From Atherinomorus stipes (Eukaryota; Chordata; Actinopteri; Atheriniformes; Atherinidae), in the NCBI GenBank assembly GCA_023101725.1, contig JALJCO010007141.1, positions 186,001 through 250,000 of the forward strand: a stretch of DNA of 64,000 nucleotides, read 5' to 3'. The position numbers and the translations under genes were made by a program. Below are positions 12,437 to 23,464 of this stretch, piece after piece. How positions within the stretch are numbered: the first letter of the stretch is position 1; each line of letters starts with the position of its first letter. The notes beneath the pieces are model-generated. The model saw nothing but the letters and a program-made list of their open reading frames with translations, was not told where the DNA came from and searched no databases.

Positions 12437-12829
12437 AGGTAGAGTCCGAAGTTTCCCCCCTGAAAATAAACGTTAGACTTGTGCAAGTGAAATCCGTCTC
12501 AAACCGTGCCTTTGGGCCTTGACTCAGGTTAAGTGGTGCGTTAGAATGCAACTTCCTCTCCCCCGCCTCTAATTTGCTCTTTAGCAAGAGCAGAGGGTGG
12601 ACGGAGGGGGCTGTTTGCTTGATATGTGCTCTTATTGGAGCAATTGAACTATGTAGAATGATAAGCTGCTGTCTGATTCAACCGTTCTTGAACAGAGAGA
12701 CAAAGCTGACAGACCATAAACAGGAACTTTGATACTCACTCTGAACATTCACATGGCCTCATCAGTGCATAACAGATTATATTATACCCACAAAACCCCA
12801 GAAAAGTGAAATTTGATGTTATGGCACCT
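12437..12829. mobile_element. TTAA MITE, 393 bp
   Basis: Flanked by TTAA at 12433-12436 and 12830-12833, with outer sequence AGGTAGAGTCCG on the left and ATGTTATGGCACCT on the right. The right end is a familiar fish MITE terminus; the left end matches it inverted only over the first four bases, so the copy is old or chimaeric. Confidence 0.6.
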
Positions 12830-12833
12830 TTAA

Positions 12834-13737
12834 ATGTGGTCATTTATTCATTTATTTAAATTACATGAATCCTACATGAGTGGGTTTTCTTCTGTGCCCA
12901 CAGGTGGGATAATTAACACAATATTAACAGAGCAGTTGTGGGGATGTAAAGTAATCAGAAGAGCTGCAATAACCACTTTTTTTCTTCCTTTTTATGATTA
13001 CTGTACCTAAAACTAAAGAAATGATTAAAACTATTGTACTGTATCAAGTCCTGCAGTAAATGGTAAGTAGACTATATTTCCAGCCATTTTCAGTAAATTG
13101 CTTCTACACTATGAGTTACATTCACACACTTGGCAGTCATCATGAGGTTCAGTGTATCACTCAAAGACACATTCTTTGTTGATGAAGTCAAAATTCAAAC
13201 CACCAACCTTCTGATTACCAGAAGACAACCCTGCCATCTGAACTAGTCACTGCAGTATTACTCCACTGCTGAGCTTCCCTGTTTAGCCATCAGCTTCAAG
13301 TATGACACACAACAGTTTGGAGACATGTAGAGTTATTCCAATATTTAAACTGATCAATTAACTGGAACTGGTCCTAGCTGTCCCTCATCTGCCTCCGGGT
13401 ATCTAACTCCTGCATTTCCCTCCCTCCTCCCAATGGAGGTGATTGGATGGGGAGTGGGTGGGTTGGAGTCAGAGGTCCTCAGTGTTCCATTTAAAGTTTT
13501 AGAAATAGTTCAACTAGAAGTATGAAAAATGCAAAAAGATTTCATATGGCATTGCTGAACAACCCAAAAATATTCTGGGTAAATTTTGTCCCTACGACAG
13601 ATTCACTTAGAAACTATTTGATTTTCTGCAAAATTCCCTCTCAGAATCCTTCCAGTCCCAGTCTATCTGTGCTGCAGCTCAGAGTCAGACACGTAACGCA
13701 CATTACATGATGCTGACTCTCAGTGGTACATTCATTC
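12834..13737. other. Unassigned DNA with possible tRNA-like SINE trace
   Basis: Around 13190-13260 the sequence ATTCAAACCACCAACCTTC followed by a CTGATTACCAGA block resembles, on the minus strand, a decayed tRNA-like B-box region. This is too weak to call a SINE. No coding signal. Confidence 0.3.
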
Positions 13738-13832
13738 ATTCATCCAGCCTTCATTCCATCTATCCATATATCCATCCATCCATCCATCCATCCATCCATC
13801 CATCCATCCATCCATCCATCCATCCATCCATC
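13738..13832. repeat. (CATC)n microsatellite
   Basis: Pure CATC repeats from about 13766 to 13831, with degenerate flanks to the left. It lies just left of the duplicated 1.1-kb block. Confidence 0.95.
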
Positions 13833-13856
13833 GGTCTGTCCACTCAACACACCTGA

Positions 13857-14945
13857 CTCAAATTAAATGGCTCCAACAGTCTGAAGTTCTGCACCATAAC
13901 TCCATCTTTAATCACCTGATGTAAACATCTTTCTGTGCATGTCAGAGAGGACCATTCTGCTTAAATGTTAGCTCACATACACACCATATAGGAATAGGAT
14001 AATTCCCCTGTAAACTGCTACCCTGATATCTTAAACTGGAATGATTTCATTCTGAATGGGGGAAAAAGTCTCTATGTAAACATGTCAATGATGGAGGTTC
14101 CTTAAGCTGACTTCAGTTCGCATCCATTGCCCACTTGACTGTACAGAGGCATCCCAGTACAAATCAGCTTTGTACTGGGATGCCCCTTCAACCCACCAGT
14201 TGAAGTGGTGGGAGAGAAGATGATAATCCTGCAGGTTTATAATTACCTGACATCTGCATCAGGAGATCTATAATGACAGCCCCCTCCTCACCACCCTACA
14301 CTGACAGCACTACAGAGCAGCGACAGGCTGCTGCACCAAAGCATGAAGGAGCCCTGAATCCTGCAGCAGTTAGACTGGAAACCAGCACTGCTCCCGGCAG
14401 ACCACAAACACTAAACTAACACACCATAAAACCCAATATAATTGATTAATGTACAAACATAGAGCCCTATGAAATCCGCGCTCACGGAATCACAGAATTG
14501 AACATTAAAAACGGAATTTATTATAAACGCGGAATGTCACGGAAATGAGCAACGATTTCCAAAAATGTTTTTTCTTTATTAAAAGGGAAAGCTTTGCCCG
14601 GAAAAATGCTCCAAGGGGGGGTCACTAGGCTGCAGAGCGCACCCACCCCGTGCGTGGGTCCACGAGGAAGCCCTGCGGTGTGGCTTCACCAGCTTTCCTC
14701 CTGGTTATTTAGCCAGACCGACCTCCGTAGGCGTTTGCTCTTTGATCACCTTTCTGGTTGTTGCGCATCTACTGGTAAATTAAACGCAGCCTATAAACAT
14801 CTCGTCATCAGGTGTCACATAGTTAAAAGTGAGATTTTCTCCGCTTCGACTTGGTGCTGCAGGTTTGGACGTAACGCTGATGTTTCAGAGTAAAACGTGA
14901 TTCAGAGTCTGCACAAAGTGTTTCATTTTAAAAATTGGCCGGATC

Positions 14946-14951
<6 letters not shown>
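13857..14951 (+). repeat. 1.1-kb direct repeat, copy A (giant TSD candidate)
   Basis: Begins CTCAAATTAAATGG and ends GGATCAACTTT. It is repeated at 18351-19447 with only three differences that I can find: G/T near 14612, and two single-base insertions in copy B (near 19306 and 19342). Copy A passes directly into the oligo(T) of the retroposon at 14952-18350, and copy B starts directly at the retroposon's other end. Copy A contains the left 492 bp of the hAT-like element whose full length (18954-20675) is seen only with copy B. See findings. Confidence 0.95.
14150..14182 (+). other. Perfect 14-bp hairpin
   Basis: CATCCCAGTACAAA and its exact complement are separated by five bases (TCAGC). The same hairpin lies in copy B at 18644-18676. 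No oligo(T) follows, so it is not a Pol III terminator; function unknown. Confidence 0.7.
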
Positions 14952-14980
<29 letters not shown>

Positions 14981-17900
14981 GTCCTGTCCAGCATGAAGCA
15001 AGCAGAATGGAAATTGATTGCTTTATTCTGTTGAACAGTTTTGCTTTATAGCGGGCTTTATGAACATAAGGCTCCACTTGATATCATGTTTATTCATTTT
15101 ATTTCTTTATTTAAACATTTGTCTATTACGCCATTCCATTTCATACTGCTGGGCTGAAAGGGAGAAATGAAAGTGAATAGAGGTAATGATAGAAAGTGAA
15201 ACAGAGAGAGAGGAGTAAGGAAGAGGAAGAGAGAGAGAAGAGAAAACATGAATCCACTTACACAGTTCACTGGTACCTCTGTACCGCGATCCCTAAACAA
15301 CCAAGGTCTCTGTGGAAAACAAAACCAGCAATCCCCTAAGGAGGACCTGCAGGTGGCTTAAATATCCTCAGATCATACAAACACACGCAGAACTACGCAG
15401 AGAAGAGGTACAACCTAGTAGCGCAATGGGAAGTAGAGAAGAGGTACGACCTAGTCATCGCAATGGGAAGCAGTGTCACAGTGTCAACATGCATAATAAA
15501 GGGTGCTCCGTGGTGATACAGTCATGCAGATGCAGCCTCGTTCTGCAAGGAGGAGGAGCCCGCAAGGCTGCGACCCAGGCCCCCAGCAGCCACCCAGAGG
15601 CCCAGATCCCGCTACCCCCCCAAGAGCGGACATGCATCCCCCGAAGGGCGGCAAAGGCGGCCCCAGCCGGAGCCCCGCAGTCTGGAGGCCCAGGCCCCAG
15701 CGGACCAAGACCAGCAGCTGCCGACCCCACCGGGCGCCGGGCGTCCCGGAGCGGAGACAGCGCCGGGCCCAGGGCCAAGCGCCCAGGAGCAGCCACCCCC
15801 CCCGGACCCGGGCGGCCCCCGAAACCCAGGAGGACCGGACCCCCAGCGGCGCCCCCAGGGCAGGCCAGCCCCCCCCCCAAAGTCCCTGCCCCATACACCT
15901 GACACCAGGGCGCCACCACCTCTCCCACCCCTACCCCGCCACCACGCTCACACACACACTCACACACACCTACCCCAACACTGGGGCTGAAAGATATCCG
16001 TCGCCGCCCCCACAGAGACACAGGCACCCAAGACATCAATACCGCAAGAGCAACCACATACAAGATACAGATCCCCCTGCGCCCGCCCCGCACAAAAAAC
16101 CCCGGAAGCCACAAACAAAACCGCACCCCCCACAAGCGCCCGGCCCCCACCCCGCAGCCACACCGCACCGCACGACACCAAGTGCGGCACGAATACCGAG
16201 GTACGACCTCCGCCCACCCGCCCGCCCACCCCCTCCGTGTCCCCCCCAAACATACCCCACTCCGTGCACATCCCACCTCCCCTCTCCACCCCGCACTCTC
16301 CTCCCCACCGTCCACCTACCCCCACCTCCCTCCCTTAACCACATGCACTCCCACATACTGCACCACCCCTCCCCACCCCCCCAACTCGCCCCCACCTCCC
16401 TATACCCCCAATACCCCTGTCCCCCTACAGGCCCCGCCCTCCTTGCCTATACACTCCGCCCTCCTTCCTGCCCCTACGACCATCCTATAGACCTCACGCA
16501 TGCCCTCCTTCCTCCTCCCCCTTTCTTAACCACTACCCACTTCCTCCCTCTTCAGCCCAAGTTCCTCCCTCCCATTTCCTTTCTTATTTTTCTCACTACC
16601 CCCTCACTCTGCCCATGCCCTCGTGCCTCCTGGTGGTAGCTCGGGCCGGGGAAGGGCCGCGAGTTCCAAGCCCCCAACCGTTCCCCCCCCACCACCCCCC
16701 CCTCCCCCACCCCCGGCGCAGCAGGCCAGGCATCCCCCAGGCCAGCAGATCCCCCGCAATGCAGCCAGCCTTAACCACTGGCGCGTGAAGTAGCCACTGT
16801 CCCCCCTCCCCAGAGCGCCCGGGAGACCGGGGTATGAAAGGACCCTGTCCCCCCCCACTCCCCACTAGACTGTGTGTGTAAGATGTGTGTTGTTTGCAGT
16901 TAAAATAAGGGGCAGTGCAAGTCATGCCGGGAGTGGGGTCGCGTAGGGGGCATGTCCCCCCAACCGGCCCCTCCCTCCTACCACACACTATATGGCCCGC
17001 CCCTCAGAAGTGGTTGTGGCTGTTGTTATTTTATGTGTTTAGGTGTCTAAGTGTGGTTAAAACTGGGGAGCAGGCTGCCTCTAGACGTGGCAAGCAAAGG
17101 CACTTTGGTGCCCTCCCTCACCACGCCCGCTTGACACGCTCCCTCCCCAAAACCCTGGTGTGTGTGTGGGTAGAGAGGGGGGGGGGGGGGGGGTCTTGGG
17201 AGGGGAGACCAGGGGGGTATGAATTCCCCCCTGGAAGAAGAGCCGTTACCGGCATTAGGTCCCCTGCCCCCGGGTCCCCCAGGGCAGAAAGGGCAGGCAT
17301 GGCCGCCCCCACGGCCCGGCGTCCGGCGTTCAGCACAGAGGGGCCAGCCTCAGCCCCTGGGGGCGCTCGACCACGCCAGGCCAGGGAGGGGGAAAAGGGA
17401 CGGAAGCGGAAAGGGTCGGCGGAGGGGCCAGAGTCACCGGCCCAACATCCCAGGCTCGCAAACCCCCGAGGCAGAGGCTGCTTTTTTTTTTTTTTTTTTT
17501 TTCTTTTTCTTTTTCTCCCCCTTTCCTCCCCCCCCAACCTGACACACACAAACCCCACCAATGCACCACCACCCCCGCACCCAAACACCCATCATCCATG
17601 CACCCCCACCCACCCACCCATCTCCACAACCCCCCACAGGCAGCCACACACACACACAACCGCATTCACGCCCCCCTCCAGTCACACACCCACCCACACA
17701 TACCAAGGACGAGGACCGCGGGGCCACCCAGCCCCCCCCACGCCACAAGTCCACCGCCCCCAGCCCCCGGACCACGCGAGACCAACCCGTACGAGACCAC
17801 CAGCGCAGGCCAGCCCCAACCGACACAGTGGCCAGGCGGGACAGGCACCCGGCGTGGAAAAGACCCGGCCACCCCGCAACCCCCCACCTCCACACACTAG

Positions 17901-18350
17901 AGCTGAACGATATGGACAAAACCCCACACCCCGACAGCCACGCCAGACACCCCAACATCGATACGACACGACATGACCACGGGTCCGCCGAAAACCAAGC
18001 ACCCCGGCGGAAAGCGCAGCTCCGTCCGCGACCCCCAGAGCCCCACACGCAGGACAAGCACAGGGGAAATCCCACCCCCCACATGGCCGCTCCCGCGACA
18101 CCAACATCCCGGATGCCCACATCCCGACACAGACACGACAACGATACACCCCCCAGCCCCACCACACACACACCCCCCACCAGCACACACACCCGCACGC
18201 ACACAGCAGAGGCGCCCCGGCGCAGTGACTAGGCGTCACCAGGTCGTGAGGACCGGCCAAATCAGAGGAGGCACGTCCCGCCGGCCCGCCCCCCCAGCGC
18301 CAAGCCGGGTCCCCCGGCCCCGGAGGCAGGGGCCACCCCGGAGCCCACCC
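14952..18350 (-). mobile_element. GC-rich poly(A) retroposon, copy 2 (3.4 kb)
   Basis: On the minus strand this element runs from a G-rich 5' end at 18350 to a 3' poly(A) seen as T residues at 14952-14976. Its 3' 1.1 kb is homologous to copy 1 (4658-5789), including the 37-bp tandem duplication. The 5' 2.3 kb are new: strongly G-rich on the sense strand, with a 17-base C/G homopolymer at 17177-17193, an oligo(T)/pyrimidine tract at 17472-17525 and many GTGTGTG tracts. A GCTGAA-GATAT block followed by similar sequence occurs twice (about 15985-16055 and 17900-17970), suggesting internal duplication. Overlapping frames of up to 378 codons on both strands are Pro/His- or Gly/Trp-rich and contain no RT, endonuclease or gag-like motif, so I do not annotate them as genes. 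It is probably non-autonomous and mobilised by an L1-type enzyme. Confidence 0.8.
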
Positions 18351-19447
18351 CTCAAATTAAATGGCTCCAACAGTCTGAAGTTCTGCACCATAACTCCATC
18401 TTTAATCACCTGATGTAAACATCTTTCTGTGCATGTCAGAGAGGACCATTCTGCTTAAATGTTAGCTCACATACACACCATATAGGAATAGGATAATTCC
18501 CCTGTAAACTGCTACCCTGATATCTTAAACTGGAATGATTTCATTCTGAATGGGGGAAAAAGTCTCTATGTAAACATGTCAATGATGGAGGTTCCTTAAG
18601 CTGACTTCAGTTCGCATCCATTGCCCACTTGACTGTACAGAGGCATCCCAGTACAAATCAGCTTTGTACTGGGATGCCCCTTCAACCCACCAGTTGAAGT
18701 GGTGGGAGAGAAGATGATAATCCTGCAGGTTTATAATTACCTGACATCTGCATCAGGAGATCTATAATGACAGCCCCCTCCTCACCACCCTACACTGACA
18801 GCACTACAGAGCAGCGACAGGCTGCTGCACCAAAGCATGAAGGAGCCCTGAATCCTGCAGCAGTTAGACTGGAAACCAGCACTGCTCCCGGCAGACCACA
18901 AACACTAAACTAACACACCATAAAACCCAATATAATTGATTAATGTACAAACATAGAGCCCTATGAAATCCGCGCTCACGGAATCACAGAATTGAACATT
19001 AAAAACGGAATTTATTATAAACGCGGAATGTCACGGAAATGAGCAACGATTTCCAAAAATGTTTTTTCTTTATTAAAAGGGAAAGCTTTGCCCGGAAAAA
19101 TGCTCCAAGTGGGGGTCACTAGGCTGCAGAGCGCACCCACCCCGTGCGTGGGTCCACGAGGAAGCCCTGCGGTGTGGCTTCACCAGCTTTCCTCCTGGTT
19201 ATTTAGCCAGACCGACCTCCGTAGGCGTTTGCTCTTTGATCACCTTTCTGGTTGTTGCGCATCTACTGGTAAATTAAACGCAGCCTATAAACATCTCGTC
19301 ATCCAGGTGTCACATAGTTAAAAGTGAGATTTTCTCCGCTTACGACTTGGTGCTGCAGGTTTGGACGTAACGCTGATGTTTCAGAGTAAAACGTGATTCA
19401 GAGTCTGCACAAAGTGTTTCATTTTAAAAATTGGCCGGATCAACTTT
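18351..19447 (+). repeat. 1.1-kb direct repeat, copy B (giant TSD candidate)
   Basis: Second copy of 13857-14951, about 99.7% identical. At its right edge it continues without a break into the rest of the hAT-like element (GCTTTCTGTCGAC), so the original, uninterrupted order is preserved here. Confidence 0.95.
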
Positions 19448-19993
19448 GCTTTCTGTCGACTGACTTACTTCTATCCGCTCTGCTCTGGATGGACGCGGTT
19501 TCAAAGCAGCAGAATACAGGACAGAGCAGTTTCCCCATGATTATTAGCCTGTGTGTCCGGTGATCTAACCCGGACATGAGTTTCTTATGGTCTATGGTGT
19601 GGACCACCATCTGTAAATCAGTACTGTTCTGAATTATGTATTGTTTACTATAGACAAGTTTCACGGCCTAAACCATGGGAGCCGCCATGTCTGCTTGTTT
19701 CTGCCAATGGCTTCCGGTTACCACGGTTACAGATATTTTACACTGAGGACATACACAAATCAACAACTCACATAGGAAGAGCTCCCAAACTCGCTGACTG
19801 AAAAGTGGATATTGTTAAACCCAAAAAGCGGTCTTGGACATTTTGTGCCATACGTTGCTGCAGCAGCTTGTGAAAGCTATTAAATATGAACCTTGTAAAC
19901 GGAGCGAACTCACCATAGGACGGCAGCCACGCAGCTACATGACCGACCACTGGGTGCAGCCCGCTGTCTCAAACTCTCCATTCTCCCTAACTC

Positions 19994-20024
<31 letters not shown>

Positions 20025-20675
20025 ACTGTAACCACCACTCAAGCCTTCTGACAGGAATTATCCAGACACAGGCTCATTGAACATTTGTCTTCGTGGACAC
20101 TAAACTGCCGTGTGTATGTCGCTATCAACACACAGCCGACTGCGTCACTATGTAAGTCTATGGCGTTCCTGTTTATCACCAAAATATATTGCTAGTTGTA
20201 ACATCAGGTCATTTCATCATATTATCCTCCCAGTTCAGTGTAGTAGCAGATGAGGAAGTAATAAAACATGTTCTTTTATAAGAAATAAATGAGAATGTTA
20301 CCATTTTAGTGACGTCACTATTCAGTGTAAATGAATGCAGATATTATCGACTGAAAGCGCTTGGCAGAAATTGATTGACTGCGCAAGAAAAACGGAAATG
20401 TCCGTGAAACTTCTCTATTGGCTCTTTTTTTTTTTTTGGTTGTATAAACTTGTGCCATGTTTTTGCCTTAATTATGTTTAAAAGCGTGAAAGCATTTAAG
20501 TTGGTAATCATAACGGCATTAATTGGCTAAATTTAACTGTACACTGTATTGGTGTTGAATTTGTGTAAAATTTATAAAGACGGAATTCTCAAAAATCAAA
20601 AACGGGAAAACACCAAAAATGGGAAAAATTAAAACAGAATTTTAGAAAAAATTAAACAGATTTCATAGGGCTCTA
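18954..20675. mobile_element. hAT-like element, 1.72 kb, host of the retroposon
   Basis: The left end TAGAGCCCTATGAAATC is exactly inverted at the right end, GATTTCATAGGGCTCTA (20659-20675). Subterminal regions on both sides carry CGGAAT / ACGGAAATG motifs in opposite orientation. The flanking 8-mers do not match well, so the TSD is uncertain. A 28-base oligo(A) at 19994-20021 may mark another old insertion. The frame at 19834-20031 has no transposase motif. Confidence 0.65.
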
Positions 20676-20689
20676 CATACATCAGACAC

Positions 20690-22833
20690 ATCGGCACCTG
20701 GTCTACCTCCCTCAGCACTTTGCACCTCTGGCTCATTCTTTCATCAAGCTACCTCCCAGCTCACTGGACTCTTCCATCCCCCTAGCCCTCAGCCCTGCCC
20801 ACCCCTCTCCTTTACAACAGCACAGGTGAGAACAGAGCTCAGGAAGATCAAGGACAGGAAAGCTGCTGGGCCAGACGAGATCAGCTCCAGGCTCCTCAGG
20901 TCCTGTGCAGGTGGACTGTAAGGAGTTATGGAGCATGTCTTCAACCTGAGCCTCAAGCTGAGGGTGGTACCACAGCTCTGGAAGACCTCCTGCATGGTAC
21001 CAGTGCCTAAAACATCGGACACGAGAGAGCTCAGTAGCTACTAGGGCTGCAACGGTTACTCGAGTAATTCGAGTAACTCGATTCATAAAATTGCTCGAGG
21101 CAAAATAACTGCCTCGAGGATTCGTTAAATTCACTCTTTGCATTTTGCGCATCCGCCTGGATGGTTTTTCTGTTGCACAACGTTGATGAAAGGGACGTTC
21201 CGCCCGGACTGGTATTTCTGTTGAACATAATAGCTTTATGGTGATAACGTAACTAAAGTGGAGGGAGGAAAAACTGTATGGGACCCTACAAACTGGACCG
21301 AAAGAGAGAGGAAGCACAGTACCCTCTCCGCGGTTCGGTGCGCGCGTGATCCATGACATAGAAATTATATAAGTCCTTTATTTGTATAATCTGTGGATTT
21401 GGCTGCGCCTGGTCAGTAAAGGCAGTTCAGAGCGGGTCCGTCTGCTCTGCGCTCCGTGTGCAGCGCGGCCTCCGAAACTTAACAAGACCGTTTTTATCAA
21501 TGGTTTAGTCGCCATCGAGGACTCGCAGCTCGAGCCAGAAGCACGCTGTCGCAGCTCTCCTCTAAATATGGGCGTCGAGTCTGTTTGTGACAGAGCAGCT
21601 TCCAGAATCAGCTCTCATTAGTTCAGATAGGAGGAAATCAGACGTAGAAGTAGCAGAAAGCATCCGGTGACTTTCAATATAAAAGCCCCTTCAAGTTTAC
21701 AACTTCAACTACATCAAACGTTACATTACCAGTGATACCAGGTTAAAAGTCTATCAGAGGGTCTCAGCAGTTGTTTTTCTTTTTTTAAAATTTTCATAAC
21801 AATAAATAAATGATTTTTTTTAAACTGCTGGGAGTCGGTTCAGCAGGTGCTGATCATCCTTTCTTGTTAATACATTTATACTGCTAGTGTTGTGGACTTG
21901 AATATGTATTTAGGTCCTCTAATGAACGGCCAATTATTTCCATTTCAGTAAAGCAGAATTAAATGTGCAGATGTGGAAGCAACAATTAAGTTTTTGGCTA
22001 AGAAACGGGGGGGCATCAGTGCTGCATTCAGGGAAAACTCAGCACTGTAGAACTCTGAAAGCTAGAAATTCTAGCTCTTACAATCAATTTAAGTTGTGAA
22101 ACTTAAAAAACTTGCAAAATGTCCAATTTATCCGATTACTCGATTTATCGTCAGAAGAATCGCTAGATTACTCGATTACAAAAATAATCGATAGTTGCAG
22201 CCCTAGTAGCTACAGGCCGGTGGCTCTCACGTCCCATCTGATGAAGACACTGGAGAGACTGATCCTGGGACACCTTCGCTTCACGGTGGGAACCTACATG
22301 GATCCGCTGTAGTTCGCCTACCGGCCAGGGATCGGAGCAGAGGATGCTGTCATCTTCCTGTTAGATCGTCCTCTGGCTCACCTGAAGAAGTCCGGCAGCT
22401 CTGTGAGAATCATGTTTTTTTATTTCTCCAGTGCCTTCAACACCATCCAGCCGGTGCTTCTGAAAGCCAAACTGGAGAGGGCTGGGGTGGACCGTCACCT
22501 GGCCAAGTGGATCCTGCACTATTTCACAAACAGGCCCCAGTTTGTGAGATCCCTGGACTGTGTGTCTGACCTGCTGACCTGCAGTGTGGGGGTCCCCCAG
22601 GGGACTGTCTTGGCCCCCTTTCTGTTCACCCTTTCTGCAGACTTCAGACACAACACAGATGGCTGCGTTCTGCAGAAGTTCTCAGAGGACTCTGTGATCG
22701 TTGGTCTGATAACCGAGGATGACGATGTGGAGTACCGGACACTGACGCAGGACTTTGTGGACTGGTGTCTGCAAAACCACCTCCTGATCAACGCGGGGAA
22801 AACCAAGGAGATGGTGGTGGACTTTCCCACACC
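20690..22833 (+). pseudogene. LINE reverse transcriptase relic (CR1/L2/Rex1 group), split by a hAT element
   Basis: Part of a non-LTR retrotransposon ORF2. Upstream of the hAT element the frame reads KIKDRKAAGPDEISSRLL and then a stop; downstream it resumes with YRPVALTSHLMKTLERLI, then FSSAFNTI, the GVPQGTVLAPFLFTL block and QDFVDWCLQNHLLINAGKTK, the classic order of RT motifs. Removing the hAT element and one TSD joins the codons exactly as SSYRPVAL. It is inactive: the first catalytic Asp is Tyr (FYFSSAFN), the usual F-x-D-D box reads FSED, and there are stops. The 5' and 3' parts are missing and a Tc1 fragment abuts at about 22834. The clade assignment is from memory of RT block sequences and is not firm. 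Confidence 0.85.
21042..22205. mobile_element. hAT element, 1164 bp, perfect 8-bp TSD
   Basis: The ends TAGGGCTGCAAC and GTTGCAGCCCTA are inverted, and GTAGCTAC flanks both sides (21034-21041 and 22206-22213). Subterminal CGAGTAATTCGAGTAACTCG and GATTACTCGATT arrays are typical of hAT-Ac/Charlie-like elements. It interrupts a LINE RT frame, which proves the empty site. No transposase: the 79-codon frame at 21382-21621 shows no motif. Confidence 0.95.
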
Positions 22834-23354
22834 TTGCATTGTACTTGGTGACGTATGGCTGACATACAGCTGCTCGACCATGGAAACCCATTCCATGAAG
22901 CTCTCTGCGCACTGTTGTTGAGCTGATTTGAAGGCCACATAAAGTTTGGAAGTCTGTAGCAATTGACTCTGCAGAAAGTTGGCAACCAACTCTCACCATG
23001 TGCTTCAGCATCTGCTGATCCCGCTCCATCAGTTTACGTGGCCTACCACTTCGTGGCTGAGTTGCTGTTGTTCCCAAACACATCCATTTTCTTATAATAC
23101 AGCTGACAGTTGATTGTGGAAAATTTAGGAGCAGGGAAATTTCTTGACTGGATTTGTTGCACAGGTGACATCCTATCACAGTCCACGCTGGAATTTACTG
23201 AGCTCCTGAGAGCGACCCATTCTTTTACAAATGTTTGTAAAAACAGGATGCATGCCTAGGTGCTTAATTTTATACACCTGTGGCCATGGAAGTGATTGGA
23301 CTTCCTGATTTCCATAATTTGGGTGGGTGAGCAAATACTTTTGGCAATATAGTG
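22834..23354 (-). pseudogene. Tc1-like transposon 5' fragment with transposase N-terminus
   Basis: The right end (GGCAATATAGTGTA) is the outer end of a Tc1-type TIR with its TA, and the 45 bp inside it read as the usual inverted repeat. On the minus strand the transposase starts near 23200 and gives SSQEISLLLNFPQSTVSCII, GRPRKLMERDQQMLKHMVR, then VRRELHGMGFHGRAAV: the paired-type helix-turn-helix DNA-binding part with its GRPR AT-hook-like link. The catalytic DDE domain is absent because the copy stops at about 22834, where it meets the LINE relic. A short upstream frameshift region precedes the domain. Confidence 0.9.
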
Positions 23355-23464
23355 TACAATGTCATCCATTAAAGATATTATGGAAGATGTTTCTTTCAAC
23401 TTTTTTTTCAATATTCGATAAAATTGGGTTTACTACCCCATAGGCTATGATTAATTAAAAGCTT

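Noticed and set aside
15503..16639. 378-codon Pro/His-rich frame, the longest in the window
   Set aside because: Lies antisense in the GC-rich retroposon, is low in complexity, overlaps equally open frames on the other strand and has no domain. C-rich DNA lacks stop codons.
16915..18413. 353-, 223- and 256-codon overlapping frames on both strands
   Set aside because: Same reason: composition of the GC-rich element. Homopolymer and CA tracts run through them.
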